Below, piece after piece: positions 1 to 11,380 of a DNA stretch of 64,000 bases. The DNA comes from Takakia lepidozioides. Lineage: Eukaryota > Streptophyta > Takakiopsida > Takakiales > Takakiaceae. A program made the translations under genes and the position numbers. Every line of letters starts with the position of its first letter. The first letter of the stretch is position 1. The stretch lies in contig CM060733.1 in the NCBI GenBank assembly GCA_030704615.1, positions 42,966,001 through 43,030,000 of the forward strand, read 5' to 3'. Under the pieces are notes generated by a model. The model had not been told where the DNA came from, did no database searches, and was given only the letters and a program-made list of their open reading frames with translations.

Positions 1-252
1 GTTGAAGGGCCAACCAGAATTTCTTGTCATTACCACCATGGTGGTTTGAGTTTATTTCACTGTATAACTTGTCCCAGTATAATTTCTTCTGAGACCTAAC
101 AAGCTGATTGATATCTTTACGGAGCTGGTAGTACCTCGCCCACAATTCTCTGTTGGTTTCCAAATTGCAGCACTCTTTATAGAGGGCTCGTCTCTCAGCT
201 ATCTTGAGTTTAATCTCATTAGTCCACCAATTAACTGCTCTACCGCAGACAA

Positions 253-1268
253 TTAGTTTCCTCCCAATGATCTTGTCAGCCACGGAGGAAACGAAACTCT
301 CCCAAGAGTCCACTGCTCTTTCGACTTCATTTCTTGCGTTAACAGAGCGTGACTGAAGTTCTTGGAGCGATTGGACAAAATGAGGGAGAGCCTCTTGCAA
401 GGCCTGGACATACTCAGCCTTGACCTCCTCATTGTGGAATTTTCTATGCGCCACTTCCGAATCGAACGTTTCACAGATCTCTTGGTGGTGGGAAAACACC
501 TTTTGATCTCAGTCCAAACCAGGAAGTGGTCAGAGGTACCAATATCAGTTCTGTCGATCAACACATTGGCACACTGGGGGAACAAAATTTTGTCCATTAT
601 GATATAGTCCACAATGGAACGTTCCCCAGTTTGGGGTTTCTCACGAGTCCACTGCACTTGGTCACCTCTTGTCCTGTTATTCAAGGTCAAAAGCTGAAGC
701 TCTTCTAGACAGTTAATTAACCGTCTGCCATTAGAATTCAGCTCGTCCTCACCAAAAGGTCCAATGATATCGTCCTGATGGATCCCTTTGCCCACCCGGG
801 CATTGAAGTCCCCAATAGTACCACCTGACCTTTGGCAAGGAACGAAGCACAGTCCAGCTTTACATCTTCGAAGGCCTTGTCTGCGTCAGCACTAAGGGTC
901 CCCTCTGTGGGCATGTAAACACAACCAACAAAGAGGTCCTTTGTACTCATGCCGCCCTTCAAATTCAGTTTTAGCCAGATACTATGCTCGTACCTCAAAC
1001 CCTTGTTGATAATTTCACAATTATCAAACAAGAAATCACGGACAAAGAATCCAACCCCTTTTTGACCGCGTTTGGCAGAGGCTGCCTTGAGAGTACACAT
1101 CTTACCTGCCCATTTATAACCAATGACATCTCCAACCAGTTTATCCGACGTTTCCCATGTTTCTTGCCCAGCACAGATATGAATATCATTAGTCCGAAGA
1201 ACTTGTCCCACTTCAAGTTGTTTCCTTTGGTTGGTCAACCCTGAGAAGTTGAAAGTGGCCAGCCGCAA
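253..1268 (-). pseudogene. LINE-d AP endonuclease domain, frameshifted
   Basis: The frame 1268-738 begins MRLATFNFSGL, followed by GQETWE with the metal-binding glutamate, then FVGCVYMP. The frame 795-253 carries the end of the domain, including GTSDHFLVW, the SDH motif that closes exonuclease-endonuclease-phosphatase folds. The two frames meet near 810. There the conserved GDFNAR motif is split because a G run is one base short (four G where five would keep frame). The role in the family is nicking target DNA for target-primed reverse transcription. This copy should not make an active enzyme. It is too incomplete to assign to a LINE clade. Confidence 0.8.
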
Positions 1269-1360
1269 GCCAGCCCTTTGCGTGTGAATTGTTTGTCGTC
1301 TAGGTAGCTTGTGATTGCTCCTGGACGGCCAACCGTTCTGTAAAGGGGGGGACAGTTACC

Positions 1361-1740
1361 CCATGTGTAGATTTTGCTCGTCTTGTGTAAACTTTGAGAA
1401 TTGGTAAACCATTCAGGGTACCAAATCTTTCAGTTACACGACGCACAGGCTCCGCACACATAGGGGCAGATTGTCCGTCAGACTGCTTGGGGACAATTAC
1501 CCCGTGTATAGATTTTGCTCGTCTTGTGTAGACTTTGAGGATTGGTAAACCATTTAGAGTACCAAATCCTTCAGTTACACGACGTTCAGGCTCTGCACAC
1601 TTAGGGACAGATTGTCCACTACCCATGTATAGAATTTGTTCGCCTTGTGTAAACCTTGAGGATTGGTAAACCATTCAGAGTACCAAATCCTTCAGATTCA
1701 GGACGTTCAGGTTCCGTACACTTAGGAGCATCTTGTCCTT
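1361..1740 (-). repeat. three-unit tandem repeat inside LINE-d ORF1
   Basis: Three copies of a unit of about 100 bp (translated core GTLNGLPILKVYTRRAKSIHG) start near 1361, 1501 and 1621. The spacings are about 141 bp (in frame) and 121 bp (out of frame), because one unit carries about 20 extra bases. The out-of-frame spacing is what separates the two reading frames here. Confidence 0.75.
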
Positions 1741-2236
1741 CTGGCTGTTTGGATTCAACCTCATCCAGAGCATCAAACCGATTAGAAACTCTCAAGTTGA
1801 AGTTGTTGCCCTTGGTTGTCTTCCTAGAGCGCCCCATTGAATCACCAATGTCTAAGACCGCTCTCCAGCCAGTCAAGGGACAAACTTCTTTGAGATTGAA
1901 TTGATGCGGGACTCTATTAGAAGCACTTTTGGTCATGTTATCAAGTCTCGAGATGGTACCATTAGCCATGAAATCCAAGCCTAAGCTAGAGCATGTAGTT
2001 TTAAAGGACACATCGTCCATCCTGGGATTCACCCCAAAAACTACACATGAAGCCCTAGATTTGGCATAAGTAACCAATTCCCAGGGCATATTCAAGGACA
2101 GAGAGAGAGCCAGAGGGTTCAAGCAACTCTTCAGCACTGGTCTCCAGGACTTCTCCATGTCTCCCACCACCAACTCTCCTTGAAGTATAGGTCTGCCTGT
2201 CTCAGATTTAGCAGGCAGGGAGCTTAGTTTTAGCAC
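1619..2236 (-). pseudogene. ORF1-like protein of LINE-d
   Basis: This 205-codon reading frame lies directly upstream of the endonuclease in the LINE-d orientation, the expected ORF1 position. It contains a segment NRFDALDEV, resembling the linker often found in plant LINE ORF1 proteins. No zinc knuckle or RRM is certain. Its C-terminal end runs into the first unit of a tandem repeat, where a 121-bp spacing (not a multiple of three) breaks the frame. RNA binding is expected for ORF1 proteins but is not shown by the sequence. Confidence 0.5.
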
Positions 2237-2240
2237 AGTA

Positions 2241-2800
2241 AAGTGGCATATAAGGGTTTGTCAAATCAGGACTGTGTAGCTGGTTGCTGGGGTGTGTAGT
2301 CTCTGGTCTTACATGCTGGCTTGATGGGGGTACTCAATCGTCATGCTGTGCCACAATTTGTCTAGAAACATAGGGGTCGGAGTAGCTGCTCTGTGGTCTC
2401 TCGGTCTTTCTGTGCTGCACTTTAAACAGAGATGTATGCCTAGGTGTAAACTCTGGTTTGTATAATGATTCATGCAGGTCTGGGGGACCTATGTCATGGA
2501 GGTTGTGGCATCATGCATTTGTATGAGTTTCATCCATTTGGTGCCTTTCAGGTGAGTTATAAGATGCTGCCAGCAATGGCAAACTGTAGGAACTGCAATG
2601 GGCGCTTGAATGCATATGAATAGATTGCAGTAATTCTTGTGATCTTCTTTCTCCTTAAACTGCAAAGCCAATACTCTCAGTATTTCAGGGGGTTCTACTC
2701 CAGTTACTAGAAGTTAGTGCCCGACCTGTTCTAAGGGGTTGATCCTCATGTAATACATTATTTGCAAACCTGAGGTTTATAGATCCAGCTAGTTAGTACA
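2241..2800. other. no recognisable feature
   Basis: There is no convincing coding frame or repeat boundary. Part of it may be the 5' UTR of LINE-d. Confidence 0.4.
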
Positions 2801-3541
2801 ATGCTTGCATGTAAGGTCTTGTTGCTTGGTTGCAGCTTACATTTACAGCTGAGAATGTATGGATGCGGTTGCCAGCTCGCGGGCGTCTTGGCAAGGCATG
2901 ACAGAGTAGGCATGGGCTTGCTGGTGCCAGGAGTTGTAGGTGGCCATTTGGTTGGGGCCTTTATATCATACTTCCTGGACCAGCAAGCTCGGTCAGGGTT
3001 TCTGAAGTCATTCCCTCACTGGCTCCCATACCAGGTTTCAAGAAACAGCACACTCCTGCAGTCTTTCAGGTCGTATAGTGCGTCTCTTTCAAGGAACTTG
3101 AGGAGCATTTTTTACCCTGGCCCCATCGACCTGCCACATTCTGAAAAGGGTGGAGTGAGTGTTTTCCAAGGTGGGGTTCCTGGTTGGAATCAAGCTGTAA
3201 CTCGGCGGGCCTTAGGGGGATTCGCGGGAGGTTTTGGCGGGGTCTCGGGTTTGAAATGCGCACTCACCTCATCATCTTTTGCTCAAGCTCCCATCTCTTC
3301 CTGGAGTAATAGTTCCTTTGACTGGGGAGGATGGTCAGACTCATCATCAAGTGGAGGTCAGCTGTGGGTAACACAGTACAACCAAGCAGGGGCTAGAGGT
3401 CCACTAAGACAGGGCTCGCAGGGTACTGTACGGCCAAGTGTCGAGTTAGAGGCCAGCAGTGCATGCTCACAAGTACATTCGACACTCCAGACACAAAGGC
3501 AGTGTGCAAGTTCAGATCCTGAAGATGCTGATAGCTGGTAG
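2801..3541 (+). CDS. 246-codon open frame, unrecognised, doubtful gene
   Basis: An uninterrupted frame of 246 codons. The C-terminal half is rich in Ser, Gly, Gln and Trp (for example NSSFDWGGWSDSSSSGG), with no domain I recognise and no convincing membrane segment after the N-terminus. There is a possible splice acceptor (ttacag) near 2850, so it could be a terminal exon rather than a free-standing gene. The GC content is higher than in the surrounding DNA, which also makes a chance open frame more likely. I do not assign a function. Transcript evidence would decide. Confidence 0.2.
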   Translation: MLACKVLLLGCSLHLQLRMYGCGCQLAGVLARHDRVGMGLLVPGVVGGHLVGAFISYFLDQQARSGFLKSFPHWLPYQVSRNSTLLQSFRSYSASLSRNLRSIFYPGPIDLPHSEKGGVSVFQGGVPGWNQAVTRRALGGFAGGFGGVSGLKCALTSSSFAQAPISSWSNSSFDWGGWSDSSSSGGQLWVTQYNQAGARGPLRQGSQGTVRPSVELEASSACSQVHSTLQTQRQCASSDPEDADSW

Positions 3542-4789
3542 AAGGCTTTATGCTTAAAAAATTTCACTCCATTACTGCGGGACCTTTACAGCTCTGGCTA
3601 CTATCTGAAGTTTTCACAGATGTGTTGATACTAGGACAGCTGCTGCTTCTGGGATTACATACAATGACTTCAGTTTTTTGTGAAATGAGGAAGGACTGGT
3701 AGTGGCCACATTTATTTTCAATTTTCCCTCTGATGCAAGAAGAAGGTAGTGTGAAGGGGTGGAAGACAATCTAGAAGCACGAGAGACAGATTGCCAGACA
3801 AATGAGTATGGTACAGACATAGAACCATGCAACTACCTGTGCCTGTTCTTTTTTGGTGCAATCTATGTCCATGCAATGACGCAGGCTGTTGTGGACCAGC
3901 TGTCAGAATCATACGACTTAGGTCTCTTTCACACCAACCTAGTGTTCATCATTTGTTGCCATGGCAAGATGGAGTGTTGCAGGCAAGAAAACCGAGCGTG
4001 GGGTTGTCATGTTTGTTGCATCAGAGGTACTCTTCGCTGTATTTCATTCCTGCTGTTTTGTTTGTTTTAACTACCACAAGAGGAGTTGCAATGATTGATG
4101 GATCTGTAGATGTGATGGGAGTGAAAGCTCTAATAATAGAGAACCCCTCTTTGCGGTAAGAACAAGTTCACCATGATATCTACCAAGCCTACGATTGTTG
4201 GAGAAGAGCTGAAGGAAATTCGCACGGGATACTTCAAAAGATGTTAGTGCAACCCATGGATGCAGTAGTTCCCATGATAAACAATCTTTTGTGCCTTGCT
4301 ATGTGTGGGAGGAACAGTGGTGTATTCCTGTGTGAGAGATGTGGGCAAGCATCCCCACAACGAGACTTCCTCCCCCTGGCATAACACACTCGAGGGTGGT
4401 AACATGTAATACATCTGAAGGGCTTGTGTAAAGAAATTGAGAAACTGTTGTCTGTCGCTTGATGATGGGTCCATGATTAGGTTTCATTCACCATGAAAAT
4501 ACCTTGTCTTGCATGTTATGCCTCTCATGAAACAGACATTGGAGAACATTATACACCAGAATGATATAAGATTGTGCAGTATAATGAAAGTGTATTAGGG
4601 TTGTGATTTATCCAGGAAAAACAAACAGAGTGGAAACATACCCCAGTGATTCCAAATGATGCAAAGCGATGTGTGCCTTGTACTGCATGTTTTATTGCAG
4701 GAGCTATGCCTGCTGTGCAACGCATCCATTTCATTTCCCTTTGTTGTACGCAAGTGTTCTGTACAGGTCAAGACTCTAGCTTATGGTCA
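3542..4789. other. no recognisable gene; one possible plus-strand exon end
   Basis: Mostly unremarkable. A short plus-strand frame ending near 4155 (residues MIDGSVDVMGVKALIIENPS) is followed by a good splice donor (gtaaga). It could be an exon of an unidentified gene, but nothing else supports it. Confidence 0.25.
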
Positions 4790-5104
4790 CTAATGTTTGA
4801 ATGGTTCATTGGGAGGTGGTTTAGATAGAGGATCATCAAGCATCCGAACTTCTTTTGGGTCGTAGTCGCGCCGCAAGCTATCACCCCCAAATTCATGTCC
4901 ACCAAATACATGCAGCCCTCCAGAAACTGGAGAGGTGGTTGCACTCCAGACAAACATGTGAAGCTCCTTAGCATCATCCTCCGATTTGGGGGATGCCCTT
5001 GGGTCAATAATCTTCTTTGTAATTTGAGATGCCTTAGGGGAATAGACTGGAGGTCCATTATTACCGTTGGTTCCCCGGCCACTCACACTCATACCAGGAA
5101 CCCC
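4790..5104 (-). pseudogene. PIN-like: orphan exon of a PIN auxin efflux carrier (central loop)
   Basis: After a splice acceptor (cgcag, ending at 5105), the minus-strand frame reads through GMSVSGRG, then PVYSPKASQITKKIIDPRAS, DDAKELHMFVWSATTSPVSG, GGLHVFGG and KEVRMLDD, ending at a stop at 4790. The AKELHMFVWS, GGLHVFGG and KEIRML-like motifs are hallmarks of the hydrophilic loop of canonical PIN proteins, which export auxin across the plasma membrane. The membrane domains that should flank the loop were not found: the upstream 1.3 kb up to the TatB stop has no PIN N-terminus, and nothing below 4790 resembles the C-terminal helices. It is therefore read as a gene fragment, conserved enough to be fairly recent. 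A split gene with distant exons cannot be excluded. Confidence 0.75.
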
Positions 5105-6391
5105 CTGCGATCTGAGAAGAAAATTCCATATTTCTTATCTTGAAAATTCGGGCTTTTAGTGAGGGTGCTAGAGCAGCATTTGGGTAGAAGCATGAGATGC
5201 CAAGCCGTCAGGTGGTTGTAGGCCAGAAGATGGTTAGGGAGGGATTGGGGAGAATGTTTTTCTTCGCCAAGGGCTGAAGAAACAAATGTTTGGTAAAAGT
5301 TGCGGTTAACAGACAAGGCTGACAGATGGACTGACATGGCTTGCTTGTATGTTCCAACTGCAAACCTCTTGCATGCCTTGCTGACATTGCTCTGAAACCT
5401 GCTCCACCCTTTAGAAATTAGCACAGCTACCTCATACTCAAACAGAAATACATGACGCACAAAGTTCACAAAACAATGTTCCGAAATTCCATCCACTTCA
5501 TTACAATTACAAAACAAAATAAGACCCACAGTCAAAAATTGTTTATGGTGGATTGGGATGGAAGGTGGCAAGGCAAAAACCAGGGGGCGCATGTGCATTA
5601 CACACTGCAATTGTATCATCATTTCGCAAACAACACATTCACGACGTGCTATCACTCTCTAGGGCTGATGCTATCACTCTCTAGGGCTGACATACGTGTC
5701 GGGGAATAACAACCCCTTGCAGCTGCTCAGTCACTCCCCCCGCCCCCCCCAACCTTCTTTTGTGTCAAAACATCCGGCAGCGCCATGTTTAATCCAAGTG
5801 ATTTATAGTCTGCCACCCATTCCGGCCCTCCTAGTGCAATTTGTACTACAAGCATTCACAAAGGACGTATCCAATGCAAAGAAAAAGATGCAGTGCCACC
5901 ACTGGTGCTGAGGTCCACTTCAATGCCTGGGTTTCTTGCACAGCCGAGCAGGTACATAAAATGAAAATGAAGTTATTTGCGTGAAGAATGGTTGCAGACC
6001 TTCTAGACCCAACTGTCAAACAGTGAATATTAACTCTTTGCTTTTGAGCCATAAACTTCAATTTCCAATGGTGATTGCTGGCATAATTGCAGATGAACTC
6101 ATAATAATTGTGAAGTGCTGCATTCCGGAAGTGGGAGGACAATGGCTTCCTTCCGTTCTCTGCACTTGGATGCCAACAAAGGTGAGTCGGAAATAAGAAA
6201 AGTACCAACATTATAGACCAAAAGTTGTTGTACATTAGATGTGTCTCCTCCACCTACTCAATGTACTGTGGGCCTCCCTTAATGAAGACAGGCAAATTGT
6301 ACCCCAAGCAATTTATTTGCTTGCTCGCCCCTGGGAAGCCCCTTTGTACCCAGGTAGTGTTTCTCAGTAGTGTGTGCTCATCATGCCAATT
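5105..6391. other. spacer between PIN fragment and TatB gene
   Basis: No PIN membrane exons or other recognised coding sequence. The minus-strand frame 5655-5089 shows no family motif and is not annotated. The 3' UTR of the TatB gene is expected at its right end. Confidence 0.4.
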
Positions 6392-9188
6392 TCAAGGCTC
6401 ACTCTGTCGAAAGAACGTCAGTGCCTCAAAGGCAACCTTCCTCTCCACAACCGAGGCAGACACAAGGTCTGCACCTCCTGAAAATGGTTCTGCATTGGGA
6501 TTGTGACACACCTCAGAAAACAATTCCCAAATAGGTGTTATACTTCAAGGGTCTCCTACCTGACAAAACGTACTACGAGAGTAGGAATCAATTCCACAAG
6601 AGCAGTGAATTAACTTTTGATTCACAAAGAGAGAGAGGCTTGAGTAAGGTAGCTGATCTGCTAACAAAATCCCAAGCAAAGTATGCATGCCTTAAATCCC
6701 TATTACTGAGTCTGGTTACCTGCTTTAGGAGGTAAAAAGCCTGCATCCATGGCTGATATTGGCAAGACATGAAATTCTGGAGAAGAGGTTACTTGTGAGC
6801 TGCTTAGTTCAAGTGTTCCTGGTGACTCTGGAGTGCAGGGAGCCACACCCACCGGAGCTACTCCAACTCGAGGTGTGGAAGTTCCAGCAGTTGACGGCAT
6901 GGTTTTAAGTGCAGATTCGACCTCAAGAGTGGAAGTTCTTTGCAGTTCCTGCATTTGCATAATGATCTTGCAAGGAAAAGACCATCAAGAACTCACACTG
7001 TCTCATTACTCATATAAGGGGAGGAAAAGAGTACAAAAGATCTCAGAGATTCAGAACCATTCCTACGTAGGATGTAAAGGATAACAGCTAAGGTCAACCT
7101 TCAAAACAAAATAAAGTAGACCTAGAAAAAAGAAGCTGCTCAAACTATAGTAAAAACACTTTTCGGTTGCAAGATCTTCCCTGCTAAGCAAGAAGTGTTG
7201 CTATCAGAAGATACCCATGAGTGAGGTAGGCCACCCTTGGGCTCCAGAGGTAGTCTAGCAATTTCTAAACAAGATTCAAAACTACACCAGTGACTCTGAA
7301 TAGCTTGAGACCCTAGAGATAAGCTGCTGCCAGGATGGAGAGTCTCTAGCCAAGTGTGTCAGCTCACCTGTGTCTGCGTAAGAGGCTGTGGCAGACCAGA
7401 CTTGAGCTGGTGAACACCATGTAGAGGATGCCCTGGCCCACCAATTGTCTCAGCCTCTACACATCTATTGACACCCACAATTTGGTAGAAACTAAAGAAG
7501 CTTAAAACCCCACATCCTTTTCATCTGGAAGCATGGAGATTGCATAGCCACAAACTATGGTGTTGAAGCACTTAGAGACTGAAAGTATGCAGAGTCACCA
7601 AATTACAATACAATATTAAGACCACACCACAAAATTGGTACAAACAAAGTAAAAAATTAAGGAAGGTGCTGGGCCTTATTTGTGCTATTCTTTTGCCCGC
7701 CCATTACATCTTTGTTTGACCAGGTACAATCAATTCCCATTCTATGGAACAGTCACTGAATAGCACGCCTCAGAGCCTTGAACAGGAGACAACTCAAGCA
7801 ACATCAACCCAGGGCCTGATTCACCTGTCTCTTTCGTTTCATAGGCACTAGGTAACCCTGGTGCAGCATGATCAAGAACGTGGCGTGTCACGGGTCCAGG
7901 GTTCATGATAGACATGCCCGTCCGCATCTCATGGCGAATGGCCTCCAGCTGTGCCATTGTCTCCCGCAGCTCCTTGTGCACCTATTTGAAGGGGTGGTTG
8001 TTTAGCACATCTCCTCTTTAAGACAATTTGCCTTGGATTGCAACAAGTTGAAATTGCATTTGAGTACTGAAGATAGCCTGCTGGGATTCATGATCAGCTT
8101 ACTTGAGATGAATTCATGCCACTAAAGCAAGGGTTGCAAAACCATCCCCCACCCTTGTCTCTTTTGCAAGGGAACAAAAAAACCCAATCGCAACCTTAAC
8201 AAAGGAAAAAAAATCCTTCTTTTCCTTCTTTTTTCTGTGTGTTTGATTTGTGTGTGTGCATTCCGTTGAAAACCTTGGCTACAAAGAGACCAGTACCAAA
8301 GGGAAATCTAAATTTACAAGAAATAAGCTCTGGATCCAAACCATATGTCCCTAGGGAAAGAAAACTTATGTGCTCCAAGAACAGGAGAGGTGTGCGAACA
8401 GTTTCACAATCACCGTATTGATCTCGGATCGTTGCAAAATGGGATCAAGCTGCCCACGAGCATTTTGAATGTAGCCCACGGCCTTTCCTGTCAGCCTTCC
8501 TGCTGCTCTCCCGATTATTACTATGTCTTTGGGTCCTGCGCAATCAGAGTTCGTTCAGAACCCAGACTTCGGAGACATCCGTTAACATAGATTGCAATTC
8601 AAGTGCAGGAGATACGGCGATGCTCTCAAAGTACTGAAATCATTTGCAAAGCAACAATTTACAGTCGTTCCTGGCTAGGGTGTGAGATGTGGGCTTAGGC
8701 AAGTCGCCACCTTGCTATTAATTGACAGCAATGATTTGCTATTCCTCACAGCTGAATGCCAACGATTAACACTCAAAGCGTAACAGATGGAGCTCCATCA
8801 GAACTTCAATACATTTTGGACTTTCTCTACGCCAACTACCCAGGGGGCGCTGCTTGCTGGATGGGCCACAAACGTAGCCATGGTATAGCTCAAGCTCGAA
8901 CTTACAAAACGTAGTTCCAGCCCTTCAAAGACACATTTTCAGTCATGACTTATCAAATTAAATGGCTGCACGGAAGAATTAGACTCCCGATACAAGACAA
9001 GCGTGCTCCTTTCACAAAATTCCTCACTTGGAGTTCGGACGCACTTTCTGATTGCTTCGCTAACAATTTTTGCGACCTCAAAAACGGCACAAAAGCAAAG
9101 AGAGGACGGAGAGTCAAAACGCACCAAAAAGAGCCACACCGGCACCCACAATTAGGGCGACTTCACCCACTGAAAATCCAAACAACAT
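6392..9188 (-). CDS. TATB: mitochondrial-type TatB (Sec-independent translocase subunit), five exons
   Basis: Exons on the minus strand: 9188-9125, 8535-8414, 7981-7757, 6948-6720 and 6489-6392, giving 245 codons plus stop with all phases matching. Exon 1 encodes the short N-terminal membrane helix (MLFGFSVGEVALIVGAGVAL). FGPKDIVIIGRAAGRL follows across the first junction, with the FGP hinge and the start of the amphipathic helix. Then come AVGYIQNARGQLD and the coiled KELRETMAQLEAIRHEM. A low-complexity Pro/Ser/Thr linker leads to a conserved tail (HVLPISAMDAGF, then a Glu-rich last exon ending FFRQSEP). This matches the plant mitochondrial TatB protein (At5g43680, from memory) rather than plastid Hcf106 or Tha4. 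In mitochondria, TatB acts with TatC in the inner membrane to move folded proteins such as the Rieske subunit. The exon 3 donor (gtgact at 7756) is the least certain junction. A better-looking donor at 7824 would put exon 4 out of frame. Confidence 0.85.
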
Positions 9189-10850
9189 GCTGCCTGCGAT
9201 GTGTTTGCTCCAACATCACTCCCGTCCCATCTCCCGATTATTCCATGCGAGGCAAGGAGTCTGAGCAAGGCAAGCACCTGATACCTACTGCAAGTGCGAG
9301 AAACCCCTTACAGGCTTCCTCGAAAAACTTACTAAACCTATGAAGGGAAAGAACTTGAAATCAATACACCCGCCCCTTTGTGCTAACGCATGTCATTTGT
9401 CGTGTGAACGTCAATTTATAACGAGGAAGCCCACTCACATTCACATATCAATGAGAAGCCACATTTTATGAGCTTGCAAATTCCCGGGGTTGGGTACCAG
9501 GCACCGGAGTTCTGGGGGAGGGGAAGAGATTCAAGCACAAAAAGGCCCGATGTGATTGGTGTAGAGTGCAGCGCTACATAATTGCTGGCGTTGTCTTCAT
9601 CTTCATTGTCTGGGTATGTGCTGGATATAACCCCCTTGTGCATAGTGGTCAACATTGTCAAACACAAACGGTTTATGTGACAAGTTTGCGGTTTATTACT
9701 GTGTTGCTATGCTCTAAAATTCAAGCTTTGATAGCAACGTTGTCGACTGCCACTCAACTTGTCCCCTTTTTCTTCCAATGATGTGATTCTCATTAGTTTC
9801 TCCTTAGCATTAGTGTTTACACATAGCATCAAGTCCGGTGCAGGTCGTCTATACCATCTGGACAAGCAATGATTGAGAGGTTCTTATGTGACTGGTGAGG
9901 CTCTCCGTGTTTAGGATGGTGCTTGTTTGCATATGAGGTGTGAATTCATTTTATTACTGCAGCTGTTGTACTGCAAAGATTGACCTCGCTTTCTGCTCAA
10001 TATGCATGCCATATAAGGTAACCACCGCTCTTTAGTCAAGCTGACATAAACACCATATTACCAATGGCAACTGACGTAATATTGTGGAGTGTTGTTACTG
10101 TCAATGCATTGGGGCATGAGCATATGTTCTAAGCTTCTTGTAAATATGAGTAACGACTACAACTCTAGACAACAGATTGACAGGACTTTGCTGGTTGTCA
10201 GCCACGAATGTGACATGTATGCATTGCATCCCACACTTAAGTTACCGATTGTGCATCAGGAAAGTGCTAATAGCATAGCAATCAAGATTGGAGCATTGTG
10301 CTCATAGCGGTGATCAAATTGCAAGTTCCGGAGTAACGTGTTCATCCATCAATCCTCTTTGCAGAAGAACTTGAAGAAATCTATTTAGATTGCTTGCTCA
10401 AGAAACATCTTATTGTAGCCACCGTGTCTGATCATTGTCCAAGGTACTAAAAACCTGACTTCATGCTATCAGAAAGACATCTTTTGGTTTTAGAGTGTCT
10501 CGAGTCCCCTTCGATCATTCTAAAGTGATGTTAGAGGACAGTTCTCCTAGGGTGATAATGGGTAGAAAGTAATCAACCCACCTTTTTATGCTCCAATGCC
10601 CATTTCTCCTCTGGTATGTGATGCATTACGAATGGAGAAAATTGTTAAAAAAATTGAAACAATTGTCACTAACTCATCCCGTCTACCTTGAGCCATGTTC
10701 CTTGCCTATCCCAATTCCAATCCATTTCTGGACTATCCAGATTGTCCGTAAGTGCGGAAGGGAGTAACACCATCCCAATTCCAATTCCAATCCTATATTG
10801 TTATAGGTTGTAAGCAACTATTCATATAACAAACACTAAACAAAACTTAC
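9189..10850. other. upstream region of TatB; no further gene seen
   Basis: About 1.6 kb with no convincing coding frame. The part next to 9188 should hold the TatB promoter and 5' UTR; no TATA box stands out. Confidence 0.35.
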
Positions 10851-11380
10851 ATGCTTGTTGACTCTCCGTCCATTTGAACATGTCCCTTTTGCCTTGTTGT
10901 CATCCCACTACTTTGGCCTCCAGTCATGCCACCTCTTCCTCTTTGGCCTCTGGTAGGACCTCTTTCTTCTCTCTTGTGTGTAGGACCCCCACTACCCCCT
11001 CCTCCTCCTCCACCTGGAGGATGTGACCCTTGGGGCACATACAGAAGCTTGCCAAGTCTACTCTTGAGCTGTCGCAAACGGCTCAAGTCATCTGCAATTC
11101 AAAATGTACTAGTAAACATGAGGTAAATGTATTATGATTGAAAATCAAAATCAAACTAGTTTGCTACTCCAACAATTTCAAGACTACCATTGAAATCATT
11201 TCTTCTAGTGTATGGAAAAAGTATACCTGGAGCAAGAAAGCGCTTTTCTCGCTTGCAGTCATAGAGCTCGGTCGGAACACAATTGAAGGAGTAGACTGAA
11301 CAGTAACTCCCTGACTTCGACAATGGTGGTGTGATCGTAAATGGAGCATATGGTGCTCCTCTCAAAAAAGCATGGAGTGG
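10851..11380 (-). CDS. two spliced exons of an unrecognised protein (partial)
   Basis: A minus-strand frame ending at 11227 (residues such as YAPFTITPPLSKSGSYC and ELYDCKREKRFLAP) is followed by a donor (gtatac). An acceptor (attgcag) opens a second exon 11091-10851 in matching phase. It reads DLSRLRQLKSRLGKLLYVPQ, then a run of seven glycines and an Arg/Gly-rich segment, and stops at a clean gtaagt donor at 10850. Matching phase and good donors suggest real coding sequence. No in-frame start or acceptor is visible above about 11390, and no downstream exon was found. I do not recognise the family. The Arg/Gly-rich tail suggests nucleic-acid binding, or a transposon-derived protein, but that is a guess. 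Confidence 0.35.

Larger units (their letters stand above)
1..2240 (-). mobile_element. 5' part of a non-LTR retrotransposon (LINE-d), running off the left edge
   Basis: Reading leftwards on the minus strand, the order is an ORF1-like region (2236-1619), a tandem-repeat zone (about 1740-1361), an AP-type endonuclease (1268 to about 350) and a linker toward a reverse transcriptase. The linker remains readable from about 250 to the left edge and includes residues such as AVNWWTNEIK, typical of the segment between endonuclease and RT. The RT itself would lie outside the window. Frameshifts show it is a decayed copy. The 5' boundary is not visible; 2240-2450 may be its 5' UTR. Confidence 0.8.

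Noticed and set aside
5089-5655. minus-strand 188-codon gene
   Set aside because: No motif, overlaps the acceptor of the PIN exon in another frame, and has no splice or codon support.
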